In this document: piece by piece, positions 34,398-46,374 of the stretch
Layout of the letters: each line of letters starts with the position of its first letter
How positions within the stretch are numbered: position 1 is the stretch's first letter
DNA from: Platerodrilus igneus
Taxonomy: Eukaryota; Arthropoda; Insecta; Coleoptera; Lycidae
DNA: 64,000 bases
Direction: 5' to 3'
Assembly: GCA_036346225.1 (NCBI GenBank)
Contig: JARFIW010000003.1
Span: 4,396,501-4,460,500, forward strand
The notes under the pieces: model-generated
Told to the model about the DNA's origin: nothing
Database searches by the model: none
The model's input: the letters and a program-made list of their open reading frames with translations, nothing else
Translations under genes and position numbers: made by a program

Positions 34398-36060
34398 TTA
34401 AATTGCAGGCTGCGACGAAATTTGACTCATGGGAATATCTTCTGGTTTCCTTGCTGAGTTATTCTTTGACATTCTTCGTATACACAATTTTTTATAATAT
34501 AGGAAAAGAACAATTCCAAGGGCGATAGCAATAATACAGTAAATTACGTAATTACGGTAATTCACCTCAGATTGGGATTCCAGTTGAAAGTTACTGTAGA
34601 GATATTTCCTGTTTGCATCCCTAAGTTCATCCAAATTAACATTTTCCAACTGAAGAGGAGCGAACGTTTCATTACGAACGGCTAATTTTGCAATATCGAT
34701 CTCAAAGATCGTCATTGTATAGGTCTCTTCATTTTCGTTATAATGTACGGTTTTCTTGTTGACCGTAACTTGGCAATCGCTTGGAATTATAATCAAGTGT
34801 GTACCCATTAGATCTTTAACTTCGTTTTGTGTTTTACACTCGACGTGGATTTTCTGGCGACCAGGACTTATCAGTATCCATTTATTAGTTTCATCAATAT
34901 TGAATAATTGTGGCGAGGTGACCGTCACTTCTTCGGATTGGCATCCGATGGTTGTTTGATTATACAATAAATTGATTTCACAGCTGTTGTAGTTGCTACC
35001 CTTTGAGATCAGGGGTAGTTGTTTGCAACAGCAAGCATTATCCGAAATCTCCGAACATCTTTCGTTTGTTTGTGCATAAAACTCATCAGAAATAGCAATG
35101 TATTTTGTCTTAGGTAAAATAGTATAAAATTTAGAATTATCATACAGGACTGGAATCGAGTATAAATGATAAAGATTAAAATTTTGAGAATGATTGATTG
35201 GTAAATTTAAAACAAATACAATTCTATAATTGCTGATATAGCATTGAATTTTTATTAATAGTTCATAAGGTAAAAGATTACCGTATTCGATCTTAAAAGG
35301 TAATTGATCTGGGGAAAGCAATCCCTCTAGTTTTGTTAAAATAACAAACATTTCTTCGGTTTTTATAATGCTCGGATAGAGCACATTTAATTTCGCGAAA
35401 ATTATAGAATTTTCGATGTCTTGTAGTAAACTATAAATTATTTGATAAAGTTTAATTATTTGATTTACAACGTTTGACGTCACTAAAGCCCTTTCAACGA
35501 CCTCATTTTCTCTCTCGATAAGCATAATGCGGGCCTTCAAAGAAGCCTCGTTGTGGCTTATGCTTTGGATAGATTTATTAAACCTTTCGATTATTTCTAC
35601 AGATATAGAATTCTGCTTTCGAATCTGGTCCGCTAATTTGTTTTGATTACGCTGTAGACTGGAAATAATGTTGTCATAACGAACGCCGTCATCGGCATCC
35701 AGATTGCCAGTAATGGTTTTGAAAATTGAGCCAACTCCATTAATTAGACCTCTCTTTTGTCTCTTTCGGCGTGGGACTATCTCGTACATTTTTGATTCTA
35801 CCATGCTTTACGCAGCATTGAGAATTTTAATATAATTATTTAACTCTACAGAGTGCACACGATTTGTGTAGATGATGTTAAGGGCATATTGTCTTTGAGA
35901 ATCCAAACGATCCATTTCATGAAGTAGAGGTTCCAAATCGAAATAGTGTATCAACTTGTGGGTGTATTCTTGAATTTTTGCAGTACCTAATTTTACTGGA
36001 AGTAGTCCTGGATTGGTTTGTAAACTGCGTAGGATTACTTGGGCACTTACGTGCGTGATC
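34398..36060 (-). pseudogene. env: Errantivirus-like Env (F-type), interrupted by one stop
   Basis: Upstream part (36060-35811) encodes an F2-like segment with NPGLLPVKLG. TAA at 35808-35810 interrupts it. 468 open codons follow (35804-34398): a furin-type RQKR site at residues 15-18, a Gly-rich fusion-peptide-like start, heptad-rich helix, a Cys-rich middle, N-glycosylation sites, one membrane segment (~420-440) and a cytoplasmic tail. This is the baculovirus F-like Env of errantiviruses. An acceptor-like TGTTTCAG right after the pol stop (36060-36067) fits a spliced env mRNA. Broken; described only. Confidence 0.88.
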
Positions 36061-36068
36061 CTGAAACA

Positions 36069-37160
36069 TTATTCAGAATCAGAATCTATGAACTTTGAAC
36101 AACTGGGGTCTATTTGACGAGGCTTTTGTAGGCCCCTAAAATGATATCTAATGTTTGGTCGACTCTCGGTTTTTAACGTTTTAGTCACCGCATCAAGTTG
36201 GCTAATTTTTGTTTCAGCAGAGAATCGATCTCTGAGTTTATCTCTTTCAGTAATATTTACAGGGGTTTTTAATCTTACTGCTTTTCCTACTGATAATGCG
36301 GGGTCATCCTTATTCCGCTCATTTAGTTTAGATGCCACCTTGTCTTTGTTTCGAATTAGTTTTTCGTTTATGGATTCGTAGAGCAATTTTTTTTTATGGG
36401 AGTCTACATACGTGGATATGATTCTAGCATCTAAATCTATGTTTAAGGGGTCGTCGTCTGATATATGACCATTGATTACCTCTACTGGTTTTAATTTAAT
36501 CACAGAATGGATTGAATTATTGTATACTAATATGGCATATAACATTTGGGTTTTCATGTCTTGGGAAGGGTGCGTTTTATTTAGGATTTTTAGGTGTTTG
36601 AGTAGGGTGGAATGCAACCGTTCGTTAATACCGTTAATACCGAACTTGGGTTTCCTGATGAGGTAAAGTGTACATCTATCTTATGCAATTTTAACAACTC
36701 TTCTAAAATATTATTTTTAAATTCAGTACTTAAATCACACATTATTGTGGAAGGAATTCCATGATGACAAAAGAACTTAATTAAGCCTTGCATAACCGCA
36801 ATTGAATTAATAGCATAAATTTGGTATGCCTGTGCATATTTTGAAAACGTATCAATAATTGTAAGAAATCTGGTTTTTTCACCGAAAATGTATCAATATG
36901 AATCATTTCGAAAGGTCTGGTTGCTGTGGGGGTTATATTATAAGGGATTTTTAAGGGATGGCGGTCATATTTAGTCATCTGACATATATTACAACGGTTT
37001 ATTAGGTTTTGGATAGAAGTTTTCATATTTGGCCGATAATATTTAGATTTTATTCTCTCGTGGGTTTCGTTTATACCACCCACGGTGGTTCGTTTTTGAG
37101 GCATGGTATGCGTGTATAATTTCTTCGATCCGATTATCTTCAACATCTTTTACAATTTTG
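36069..37160 (-). pseudogene. pol: Errantivirus-like integrase, frameshifted
   Basis: Frame 1 (37146-36781) has the zinc-binding part (THERIKSKYY, NRCNICQ) and the first catalytic Asp in FEMIHIDTFS. Frame 2 (36793-36590) has KFFCHHGIPSTIMCDLSTEF with the second Asp. Frame 3 (36617-36069) has the C-terminal domain, starting at the usual NGxxER position (here near 36630), and ends in SDSE. At least two frameshifts (near 36870 and 36640) disable it. Integrase would insert the cDNA. Confidence 0.88.
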
Positions 37161-37167
37161 TTACATT

Positions 37168-38826
37168 TTATGAATTTATAAGATTGCCAATTAAAATTTC
37201 GTCTAGTACTTCACAGAATTTTGTATACGCGTCCTCGTCCTTAAAATAGATATAATACGTTATTTGGGTGACAATAAATTGTTTGATAAAATCGATTAAG
37301 TCAGTGTCAAAATTATTTTTTGATAGTTGAATATGCATTCTTTGTCGATCACGATAATATGAAATTTTTGGCAAACAAGGTGAAAAATTTACAATTGTCA
37401 CTACTATTTGATTAATACCATAATTTAGTGGTTTTTCTGAAATCGGTACTTCCAGGATCAGGTTTTCGTCATTGTTTGAGTGTTGCGTCATTTCCTCGGA
37501 ATCATTAAAGTGTTCTTCTTCATCAAGGTTTACAAGTATAGACTGGTTATCTGAAATTTCATCGTTAGCAGGTTCCTCGGGGGATTGATCATTATCAACA
37601 ATCAAATTCTGAGTTATTTCCTTAGGATGAATTTCAACGCGTGACAAGGTGTCGGCGTTGGAGTTTAGTTTACCTTTCTTATAAATAATATTATAGTTAT
37701 ATTCGTCTAATTTTAATCTCCACCTTAAAAGTTTCGAGTTGGGCTCTTTTAATGAGAACAACCACTGTAACGGTTTATGGTCCGTGATTAAGTTAAATTC
37801 ACGCCCATACACATATGGTCTAAAATATCTTACTGCGTAAACAATTGCCAAAAGTTCCTTTTCAATAGTACTGTAATTGCGCTCGCTATCATTAAGTGTT
37901 CGAGACATGTATGAAATTGGAAGGTCTTTACCTATTGGCCCCTGAGATAATACTGCACCTATTGCTACATTGCTTGCGTCGGTCGTTATATTAAACGGGC
38001 GTTCAAAATCAGGAAATTGAAGTATCGGTTCATTGATTAATACATTTTTACACAATTCAAAACATTCCATAAAATCGGGGGTATGTTCAATTTTAGCATT
38101 CTTCTTAAGGCATTTTGTCATGGGTTTAGTCAAGTCAGCGAAATTTTTTATAAATTTACGATAGTACCCTAATAAACCTAAAAATCCCTTTATTTGTTTA
38201 GTAGTCGAAGGTAAAGGAAAGTCTCTAATAGCCCTAATTTTTTCTGGATTAGGTCTTATGCCGTCAGGCGTGACCACGTGTCCTAGGAACGCGATTTCTT
38301 TTCTCAATATTTCACATTTATCTAACTGAATTTTAAAATTAGATTCCCCTAATCTTTTGAACACTATTTCTAAATTAGTGAGGTGTTCCTGAAGGGAAAC
38401 ACTCCAAATAATGATATCGTCCATATAGGCTCCACAGATATCCGATAAACCTTGTAGAACATGGTCCATTACACGTTGTAGAGTGGAGGGGGATTTTTTT
38501 AATCCCATAGGCATCCTAAGGAAATGAAAATGTCCATTTTCAGTATTGAACGCAGTTTTTTCGACATCTTTTGGGTTCATTTCTACTTGGTGGAAGCTAC
38601 TGGCCAAATCGAGTGTCGAAAAGTATTGGCATCGACCCAACTTGTCCAGTAAATCATTGACATTTGGTAAAAGATACCTATCGTCGACTGTCTTTTCATT
38701 AAGGCGACGGTAGTCAACTACTATGCGCCATTTCTGTTTACCCGAAGCGTCCAATTTCTTTGGGACTACCCAAATAGGACTAGACCATGGAGAAGTAGAA
38801 GGTTGTATAATTTTGGCTTTTAACAT
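37168..38826 (-). CDS. pol: Errantivirus-like RT and RNase H segment
   Basis: 552 open codons. RT blocks in order: STSPWSSPIWVVPKK (about 10-24), VVDYRRLNEKT (36-46), STLDLASSFHQ (first Asp, ~70-80), MPMGLKKSPSTLQRVMDHVL, then the catalytic GAYMDDIIIW at about 137-146, and FLGHVVTPDGI. RNase H follows with ITTDASNVAIGAVLSQ (~280), STIEKELLAIVYA and LITDHKPLQWL. The C-terminal ~150 residues lead towards integrase. Catalytic residues are intact in this piece, but pol is cut off at its 5' side by a stop and at its 3' side by a frameshift. Confidence 0.92.
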   Translation of the reverse strand: MLKAKIIQPSTSPWSSPIWVVPKKLDASGKQKWRIVVDYRRLNEKTVDDRYLLPNVNDLLDKLGRCQYFSTLDLASSFHQVEMNPKDVEKTAFNTENGHFHFLRMPMGLKKSPSTLQRVMDHVLQGLSDICGAYMDDIIIWSVSLQEHLTNLEIVFKRLGESNFKIQLDKCEILRKEIAFLGHVVTPDGIRPNPEKIRAIRDFPLPSTTKQIKGFLGLLGYYRKFIKNFADLTKPMTKCLKKNAKIEHTPDFMECFELCKNVLINEPILQFPDFERPFNITTDASNVAIGAVLSQGPIGKDLPISYMSRTLNDSERNYSTIEKELLAIVYAVRYFRPYVYGREFNLITDHKPLQWLFSLKEPNSKLLRWRLKLDEYNYNIIYKKGKLNSNADTLSRVEIHPKEITQNLIVDNDQSPEEPANDEISDNQSILVNLDEEEHFNDSEEMTQHSNNDENLILEVPISEKPLNYGINQIVVTIVNFSPCLPKISYYRDRQRMHIQLSKNNFDTDLIDFIKQFIVTQITYYIYFKDEDAYTKFCEVLDEILIGNLINS

Positions 38827-38841
38827 TTTGTCAATTTGATG

Positions 38842-39790
38842 TTATACCTCTTGTTTGTGAACAAAGGGGTATTGATAGGTTTTAGAATAGACTGGAGTTT
38901 CATCCGTGGTTCGTATTGAATGCTTAATTTTATTTGTAAATGTAAGGTTTTGTCCATCGCTATGAAAAATCTTGGAATATTTATTACACAGTTTTAAAAC
39001 AGCATGTTTCTCTTCCGAATTCATATGATCCGTTCTGATGAGAGAGGTATCAAAATTTTTGTCTTAGTGTCATAATGATTTAATTCGCACGAGCGTTCAA
39101 ATTGATTCGCTTGGTAAGGAAGGACATTGATTGGTCCGTATACATTTATGGCTACAGGTGAATCCGAAAAATTCTTAATTGTTGTAAACGCTAAACCATT
39201 CTTTGCTATTGTTAAACATTCAGGTATTTCTTTATGTTCCGTTTTTATAGAGGGTATAACAATTTCACCGTTTTCTACTGACACTTTCAATTGAATTTGC
39301 TTTTCCATTAGGGGTTCGACTTCTATAGAATTTATAGCGCTAACCGGTTCCTGAAAGTAAATGGGAATTTTCGCTTGAGGTGTAATTAAAAGGTTGTTTT
39401 CCAAATCTACCTTGGCCTTTAATTCCTTTAAATTATCCATACCTATTAGTCCTTTAAAAATTCTATGAAGCTTAAATAAGTGAAATTTAAGCATTTTCGA
39501 AGGGTCATCAAAAATTTTTGAACTGGGAATTAACACGGAATAATTTTGTCTGGATTTATTGAAACAATTTGAAATTGTAATTGGGTCATATTTTACGTTT
39601 TCTGGCCAATATTTGGTTACTATTTCGCGATTCATAAAGGAGGAGGTTGCTCCTGTATCAACTAAAAGGGATAATTCTTGTTCGGGAAGGTATATATAAG
39701 GAAGTTTACTTATTCTGCTTTCATGATTATTGAAATCAATTACGTAATCTCGTTCCGCATCGGAACCTCCTGAAAATTTGAATTTTGATT
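38842..39790 (-). pseudogene. pro: Errantivirus-like protease and start of RT
   Basis: The aspartic protease motif LLVDTGATSSFMN lies at about 39635-39675, just upstream of the open frame 39635-39021. The next frame, 39024-38842, carries the leader of RT (KHSIRTTDETPVYSKTYQYP). Protease processes Gag-Pol. A frame change near 39020 and a TAA at 38842-38844 interrupt pol, so full processing enzymes could not be made by this copy. Confidence 0.85.
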
Positions 39791-39861
39791 ACAAGCGTCA
39801 TTGTCACTTTCAAATTCTTCTAAATTGAAATTGGTAGTATTCTGATAATGCAAGGTTTCGC

Positions 39862-40878
39862 TTACCGGTTGACTTTCCTCAGATTCTTGATTGTATAATT
39901 CTTCCGATGTAAATCGTTTAGGTACATTTTGAAAGGGTTGTGAAAAGTTTGCCTAGTCGAAGTAGACATAGGGGTTGCCGGATTAGCGGGTTTAAAATTT
40001 GGGTTCGGCTTAAAAATGTCTCTGGACGCTTGACCCTGATAGGTTTGATTATATTGTCTTCCAAAGGTCTGAACATTTGTAGGAAATTTTTGTAGTGTAA
40101 AATTTGAACGAGGTTTGATGTTTAGCGGCTGCGAGGGGAATCTATTTTTATCAGAATTAGATGGTGGTTGCCCATACTTATTATTATTTACCAAAGGTTT
40201 ACCCGTGTTATTCGGTACTTGGTCCTTTTGAAAGTATCTAACGTTATCTTCTTCCGTAATAAATTGCAAGGCCCTTTGAAGGGTGTCCGGTCTCATAGCT
40301 CTAATACTACTACCCAAAGGTTCTTTTAAACCACAAAGAAACGACTTTAACGCCAGCTTAGTAAAAAATTCTCGTTTTGCTACTTTTACGTTTTCATTTC
40401 GTTCGTTTGCAATTACAAACGAGCACAGCAAATTTGAAATTTGAATACATTTTTCGTAAAATACTAAAGGCTTATTATTTCCCTGCTTTAGTAACACCAA
40501 ATCGCGAACTAAACAAGTAACATCTCTTTGATCACTAAAATTTCTGAGAAGGGTATTTTTCAATTTTGTCCAAGTGCTGACCTGTTGTATATTAACAGCG
40601 ACCTTGGCTTGACCTGTTAATTTATTTAAAATAGATTTAAATATGAATAAGTTTTGAAAGGTGTTTGGTTTTGTGGGATCAACGAATGAGTTTATTATAC
40701 TTTCTGCGGAAGAAATAAATTCGTTTAAATCATTTGGGTTGCCATCAAAATCTGGCACGCACTTTAAATACTCTACTTGAAATTGTTCCATTAGTATTTC
40801 TGTATTAGAGTCTGATAGTTGGAGGTTTCTTACGTTTTCAATCAACGATTCAATTGACATAAAAGATTTTATGCACAA
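39862..40878 (-). CDS. gag: Errantivirus-like Gag, open frame
   Basis: 338 codons without interruption. Forms the capsid of the element. The N-terminal half is helical in character with the FDGNPNDLNEF and FQNLFIFKSIL blocks typical of gypsy Gag matrix/capsid. The C-terminal third is Asn/Pro/Gln-rich and basic. It has no CCHC zinc knuckle, which is usual for errantiviruses and unlike the Gag relic at 150-1345. Start: the first Met (40878) or the second (MSIESLIENV, 40860) both fit. The pol frame follows after 39862 in another frame, as expected for frameshifted Gag-Pol. The only intact reading frame of this element. Confidence 0.85.
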   Translation of the reverse strand: MCIKSFMSIESLIENVRNLQLSDSNTEILMEQFQVEYLKCVPDFDGNPNDLNEFISSAESIINSFVDPTKPNTFQNLFIFKSILNKLTGQAKVAVNIQQVSTWTKLKNTLLRNFSDQRDVTCLVRDLVLLKQGNNKPLVFYEKCIQISNLLCSFVIANERNENVKVAKREFFTKLALKSFLCGLKEPLGSSIRAMRPDTLQRALQFITEEDNVRYFQKDQVPNNTGKPLVNNNKYGQPPSNSDKNRFPSQPLNIKPRSNFTLQKFPTNVQTFGRQYNQTYQGQASRDIFKPNPNFKPANPATPMSTSTRQTFHNPFKMYLNDLHRKNYTIKNLRKVNR

Positions 40879-41159
40879 ATCAACAGATTAAAATTTCAAG
40901 ATGTACTTACATGCAGATTGCAATTAATACTTTCATCTTTCGCTTTGTATAATCTTTGTTTCACAAATTCGTGGGACTGCTACGCGATGTAGGCAATAAT
41001 TTGGGCATCGGAATGTTGGTCCACTGTGGATGGCATATTCAATTTCTAGAATGGCTCTCCAACAATTAGTGTTTCCTGGGAATGCTTCTATAAAATGCAA
41101 TTCGATATCCCGTAAAGAGTTGAAACTGACAAAAAATTTTCGATAAAATTTTCTCGGAA

Positions 41160-41178
41160 CATCCAATCTGACTGCGCC
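41160..41178 (-). promoter_or_regulatory. tRNA primer-binding site
   Basis: Directly after the 5' LTR the minus strand reads TGGCGCAGTCAGATTGGAT. The TGGCGCAGTC start is the gypsy-type site complementary to a tRNA 3' end. The exact tRNA is not assigned. Confidence 0.8.
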
Positions 41179-42067
<889 letters not shown>

Positions 42068-42118
42068 TTTTAATGTGGCAGACTAGTGCAGTAAACTTAA
42101 GATTTTCTTATAAAAATG
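42068..42118 (+). pseudogene. trnL2: NUMT: tRNA-Leu(UUR), truncated
   Basis: GTGGCAGACTAGTGCAGTAA and the TTAAGATTTT anticodon arm are present. The T arm appears shortened before the COX2 start. Its place between COX1 and COX2 is diagnostic for insects and crustaceans. Confidence 0.6.
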
Positions 42119-42120
42119 TA

Positions 42121-42780
42121 ATGGCCACCTGAACAAACTGATCAATAATAGAAACTAATTCGCCATCTATAGAAGAGTTAATTTTTTTATTATTACAGAA
42201 TAATAATTCTAATCGCCATTATTTCTATAATAGCATTTAAACAATAACAATAGCACTAAGAAAATACAAATATGAGAAGTTATTAAGAGGTCAATTAATT
42301 GAGTCACTTTGAACAATTATACCGACTATCACATTAGTATTCATCTCAATTCCATCATTAACCTTAATATACTTATTTGATGAAACTAATTCACCCATCA
42401 CATCAGTAAAAACAATAGGAAATCAATGATACTGAAAATATGAATTTTCAGACTTCATTAAAATGGAACTAAACTCGTATTTAGAAAACAATAAAAAATT
42501 CAGTTTTCGCCTCCTAGACGTAGATAATCAATTAATCTTACCATTAAAATCAAAAATCCGAATAATATTTATATCATTTGATGTAATTCACTCATGAACG
42601 GTTCAATCGTCAAGAGCAAAAATAGATGCCGCCCCCGGACGATTAAATCAATTACTATTTATAATCAATCATCCAGGAATTTATTTCGAACAATGCTCAA
42701 AAATTTGTGGCATAAATCATAGATTTCTATCGAAAGAGTGATGCCAAAATTTTTTATTAAATGGCTGAAAACCTCGTCAT
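42121..42780 (+). pseudogene. COX2: NUMT: COX2
   Basis: Cytochrome c oxidase subunit II, mitochondrial code. Starts MATWTNWSMMETNSPSMEEL. The second half is nearly open, with [30 protein letters not shown] and the copper site ligands in [11 protein letters not shown]. The first 60 codons contain a frame problem near 42200-42250. Residues are quite diverged from typical insects, consistent with long decay or a fast-evolving source genome. Confidence 0.88.
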
Positions 42781-42911
42781 TAGGTGGCTGAAAGTAAGTA
42801 CAAGGTTATTAAATCTTTAAATAGTAATTAACAACTATTTCTAATGGAAAATTTAGTTAAATTCATAGCATTAGTCAGTCAAGCTAAAATTATTAAAACA
42901 ATAATTTTCTA
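42778..42911 (+). tRNA. NUMT: tRNA-Lys and tRNA-Asp
   Basis: Lys begins CATTAGGTGGCTGAAAG, with CTT anticodon context near 42810. Asp begins near 42848 with AAAATTTAGTTAAA and shows TTAGTCAGTCAAGCTA with GTC. K-D order between COX2 and ATP8 is the insect ground plan. Confidence 0.65.
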
Positions 42912-43060
42912 TCGCCCAAATAGCATCTTCCATATGATTAAACATTCTAATTCTAAGATCAACAATAATTATACTAATAAATTCAATAATTTATTTTTAA
43001 CACATAATAAATTTTAATAGTAAAAGCTTGTCAAATCCCAACATCAATTGAAAATGATAC
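42911..43060 (+). pseudogene. ATP8: NUMT: ATP8
   Basis: Starts at 42911 with IAQMASSMWLN-like residues (mitochondrial code), hydrophobic N-terminus as in ATP synthase subunit 8. Stop codons appear after ~30 residues. Confidence 0.65.
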
Positions 43061-43701
43061 ACCTCTTTTCTTCATTTGATCCAGCCACATCAAATAATTT
43101 TTCAATAAACTGAATAATCTTGTCAATTACTTTAATCTTAATGCTACGTATTTTTTGAACAATCCCTTCGCGTAGAAATTATCTATGAAATATTTTAATA
43201 AATAAATTAAATAAAGAGCTAAAAATAAATATAAAACTAACAAAACCTCAACACTTCTTTATATCTCTTTATTTATATTCATTATTGTAAGTAATCTAAT
43301 AAAATTATTTCCATACATTTCCCAAGAACAAGAAACTTTCAACCAACTTCTCAGTACCCTCCCCCTATGTACAAGAATTGTAATATTCGGTTGAATAAAT
43401 AACACAAAACATATACTAGCTCACTTAATTCCTATAGGAACGCCACCCTTATCATTCATAGTGTGCATCGAAACGACTAGAAACCTAATCCGACCGGGTA
43501 CTCGTTCGATTAACCGCAAATCTCATTGCAGGTCACCTTATAATCACACTGATCGGAAGTTCATTACTAAATTATTCAATTTTAACTGTTTGATTAACAA
43601 TTACAGTACAAACAATATTAATAACACTAGAACTAGCAGTCTCAATTATCCAAGCATACGTATTCACAACACATCACTCTATATTCCAGAGAAATTGATT
43701 A
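43050..43701 (+). pseudogene. ATP6: NUMT: ATP6
   Basis: Starts MMHLFSSFDPATSNNFSMNW near 43055 and ends with MTLELAVSIIQAYVF near 43630-43670. The middle contains frameshifts. ATP synthase subunit a. Overlap with ATP8 as in insect mtDNA. Confidence 0.8.
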
Positions 43702-44058
43702 ATAACAAAAAATCACCCGTTTCACATAGTTAAAATGGGACCCTGTCAATTCTTACTGCTTTTATCTCAATATCAACAACAGTCGGTATTATTATAATAA
43801 TAGATTTAAACAATACCAATTTATTAATATTAAGAATCACAATATTAATAATAAATTTATACCAATGATGACGAGACGTCACTTGAGAAAGAACATTCCA
43901 GGGAATACACACCATAAAAGTTATAATAAATATAAAATGAGGAAAAATTTAAATTATTATTTTAGAAATTATATTTTTCACATCTTTCTTTTGAAGATAC
44001 TTTCACAGAAGATTATCTCCTAATATCAAAATCGCAATAATATGGCCACCAAAAAATA
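43702..44058 (+). pseudogene. COX3: NUMT: COX3, 5' part
   Basis: Starts MTKNHPFHMV, frameshifts soon after, then LYQWWRDVTWESTFQGMHT near 43860-43915 and AMMWPPKNI at 44030-44058. Breaks off there into a retroelement fragment and resumes near 45456. Confidence 0.85.
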
Positions 44059-45455
44059 TCATCACATATAAAAGCACTTATTGATACAGGAGCCGAAGGA
44101 TCGCTAATATCAGATCATTTTGTTAAAGATAATATTCAACATTTAATTAATAAATTGACACCCGTAAAGAAATGTAACTTGATAGCACCGAACGATAGAT
44201 AATTTACAAGTATAAATAGTATGGCGATTCTGAAGTGTGACTTATGGAATATGAAGCTTGAGCATTAGTTGGATTAAAGATGAACGCAATTTTTGGAATA
44301 GATTTGATGAGTAAGTTGAAGGTGCGAATTGGCGCAGCGAATAAGGGGATTATAATTGAGGAAACATATATTAAATGGAATGAAGAAATAAATATGGAGG
44401 TCGTAAATGACTGCATTAATATTTGAATCATTTTTAGCAAGAGGCAATAACGAAGATAGAAGTGAAAACAATTATTAAGTGTTCAGGTGAAGTGAAAGAT
44501 GCGGTGGAGTCATTCATTAAATAAATAGTCCAAGTTAGTAGGTAGAGAGTCGAAAATTGCTACAGGTTACGAATATAAGTTAGAAGTGGTAATACGGAGC
44601 CTTTTAACGCAAAATTCGGTTAAAGTTGAGATACAGAAAATGTCGAATGAAGGTATCATAGAGAAATCAAACACGCATTTTGTGAATTCTTTAGTTGGAA
44701 AAAAGGGATGGTAGTAAGAGATTATTTTGGTCTGTGCGTATTTTTGCATGGTGCGGGTGCTGTACCTTTTTTTGTGTATTGTTTATTGTTCCAATTCTTT
44801 TGTATCGTGTTTCTGTGCATATGCAGATGAGAATGGAGAGGCTGAATTTTTGAAAATATCCTTGGCAACCAAAACATTGTACTTTTACTATTTTTTAGGA
44901 TTGTTTTCTTCTGACTGCCAAGGGGGTATTTCATCCGCACACACCCAGGAATACGATACGAAAAGGATTAGAACAAAAACCAAAACACAAAAGTTGATGA
45001 AACCTACTTCTGCAGCTAGTGATGCATAAAATAAAAAATTGTAACGAATGTGTTACCTTTAAAATCAAAAATACCGCCATTCTCGTCTATAAAAGAGCAG
45101 AATTTCGGCATAAAACCACTGAAAAAGAAGCATTGGCAGCCACGTTTGCTTTAAAACAATGGCGTCATAATCATGTACCGCAGGTTTGTTTGACTTCTTT
45201 CTTAAACTTAAAATTGTCAAATGTCGTTCTTCTCGTTGGGCTATTCGCCCAGAAGTTTGCATTTGAAATTGTGTATTCCCTTGGTAGGGACAACGTGTTA
45301 GCAGATACTTTAGCACACTACCGTTTGCTCGCCAAAAGATTTGATCGATTATAACAATATTACAGTCAGGATAACTTTCATGCAATTAACCCAATACTTT
45401 AAGGTGCAAAGGAAAATCTACGGATTATCCAACAGCATCAGAAGGCTGAAGCCAG
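44059..45455 (+). pseudogene. Gypsy pol fragment inserted in NUMT COX3
   Basis: Protease motif ALIDTGAEGSLIS near 44075-44115; further protease residues FGIDLMSKLKVRIGAANKG near 44290; RT start MSNEGIIEKSNTHFVNSLV near 44640-44695; then an unplaceable 280 base stretch; then RNase H residues RHKTTEKEALAATFALKQWR and VYSLGRDNVLADTL (45019-45354). RT palm and integrase are missing, so the fragment is internally deleted. No LTRs or target duplication seen. COX3 seems to have lost about 10-20 bases at the insertion point. Confidence 0.8.
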
Positions 45456-45846
45456 ATTATGTTAGAAATTCCTCTATTAATCTCTTGGGGAATTACTATA
45501 ACATGAGCTCACCATAGACTAATAGAAAACAACTTTAAACAAACAAGAAATAGATTAATCATTACAATCATATTAGGGATATAATTTACTATATTACAAG
45601 GATTTGAGTATATACAATCAACTTTCTCAATTTCAGATTCAATTTACGGATCGACATTTTTCATTGCAACCGGATTTTACGGAATCACGTCATTATTGGA
45701 ACTACATTTTTACTTGTTAATTTAAAACGTAATCACATAAATTACGTTTCATCTCTGCATCACTTCAGATTCGAAGCTGCAGCATGATATTGACATTTTG
45801 TAGACGTAGTATGATTATTTCTATATATTTCTTTATATTGACGAGG
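45456..45846 (+). pseudogene. COX3: NUMT: COX3, 3' part
   Basis: Resumes with EIPLLISWGITITWAHHSLM, then [38 protein letters not shown] and ends LYWRGKYLYS (mitochondrial code). A small gap near the insertion and a frameshift near 45690-45700 are present. Confidence 0.88.
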
Positions 45847-45907
45847 AAAATATTTATATAGTATAAATATTATTTTTAACTTCCAATTAAAAGATTTAAC
45901 TAAATTA
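45847..45907 (+). tRNA. trnG: NUMT: tRNA-Gly
   Basis: ATTTATATAGTATAAATATT then TTTAACTTCCAATTAAAAG with the TCC anticodon; standard place between COX3 and ND3. Confidence 0.7.
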
Positions 45908-46266
45908 ATATACATAATTTACCTAATATTAGCTATTACAGCCTTAATAATAATCATTTCAACGTCGTTAATTATCATTTCATTAAACTTAGCAAAAAAA
46001 AAATTTATGGACCGAGAAAAAACATTACCATTCGAGTGTGGGTTTGACCCTCAAACCTCCGCACGATTACTATTCAGAGTTCATTTCTTTTTAATCGCAA
46101 TAATTTTCTTGATCTTTGACGTTGAAATTACAATAATATTACCACTAATAATAATGAAAATCACAAAATTATAAACTTTATTCATATTAATAACCGCATT
46201 TGTTACTCTATTTTTAACCGGCCTATACGACGAATGAAGTCAAGGAGCATTAAACTGAATAATTTA
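45908..46266 (+). pseudogene. ND3: NUMT: ND3, almost open
   Basis: Mitochondrial-code reading includes [20 protein letters not shown] and [14 protein letters not shown], ending GLYDEWSQGALNWMI. One stop (TAA in AAATTATAAACT near 46172) interrupts an otherwise full-length frame. NADH dehydrogenase subunit 3, inner membrane. The best-preserved gene of the NUMT. Confidence 0.9.
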
Positions 46267-46332
46267 GGATACAAATAACTAACTTGCAAATAGTTAAATA
46301 TTTGATTAATATCAAATTATCTTTAAAAAAAT
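46264..46332 (+). tRNA. trnA: NUMT: tRNA-Ala
   Basis: AACTAACTTGCAAATAGTT gives an anticodon arm with TGC. Position after ND3 fits. Confidence 0.5.
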
Positions 46333-46374
46333 CCCCCTGTTTTCACAACTTTTAATATAAAACCCTTATTAATA

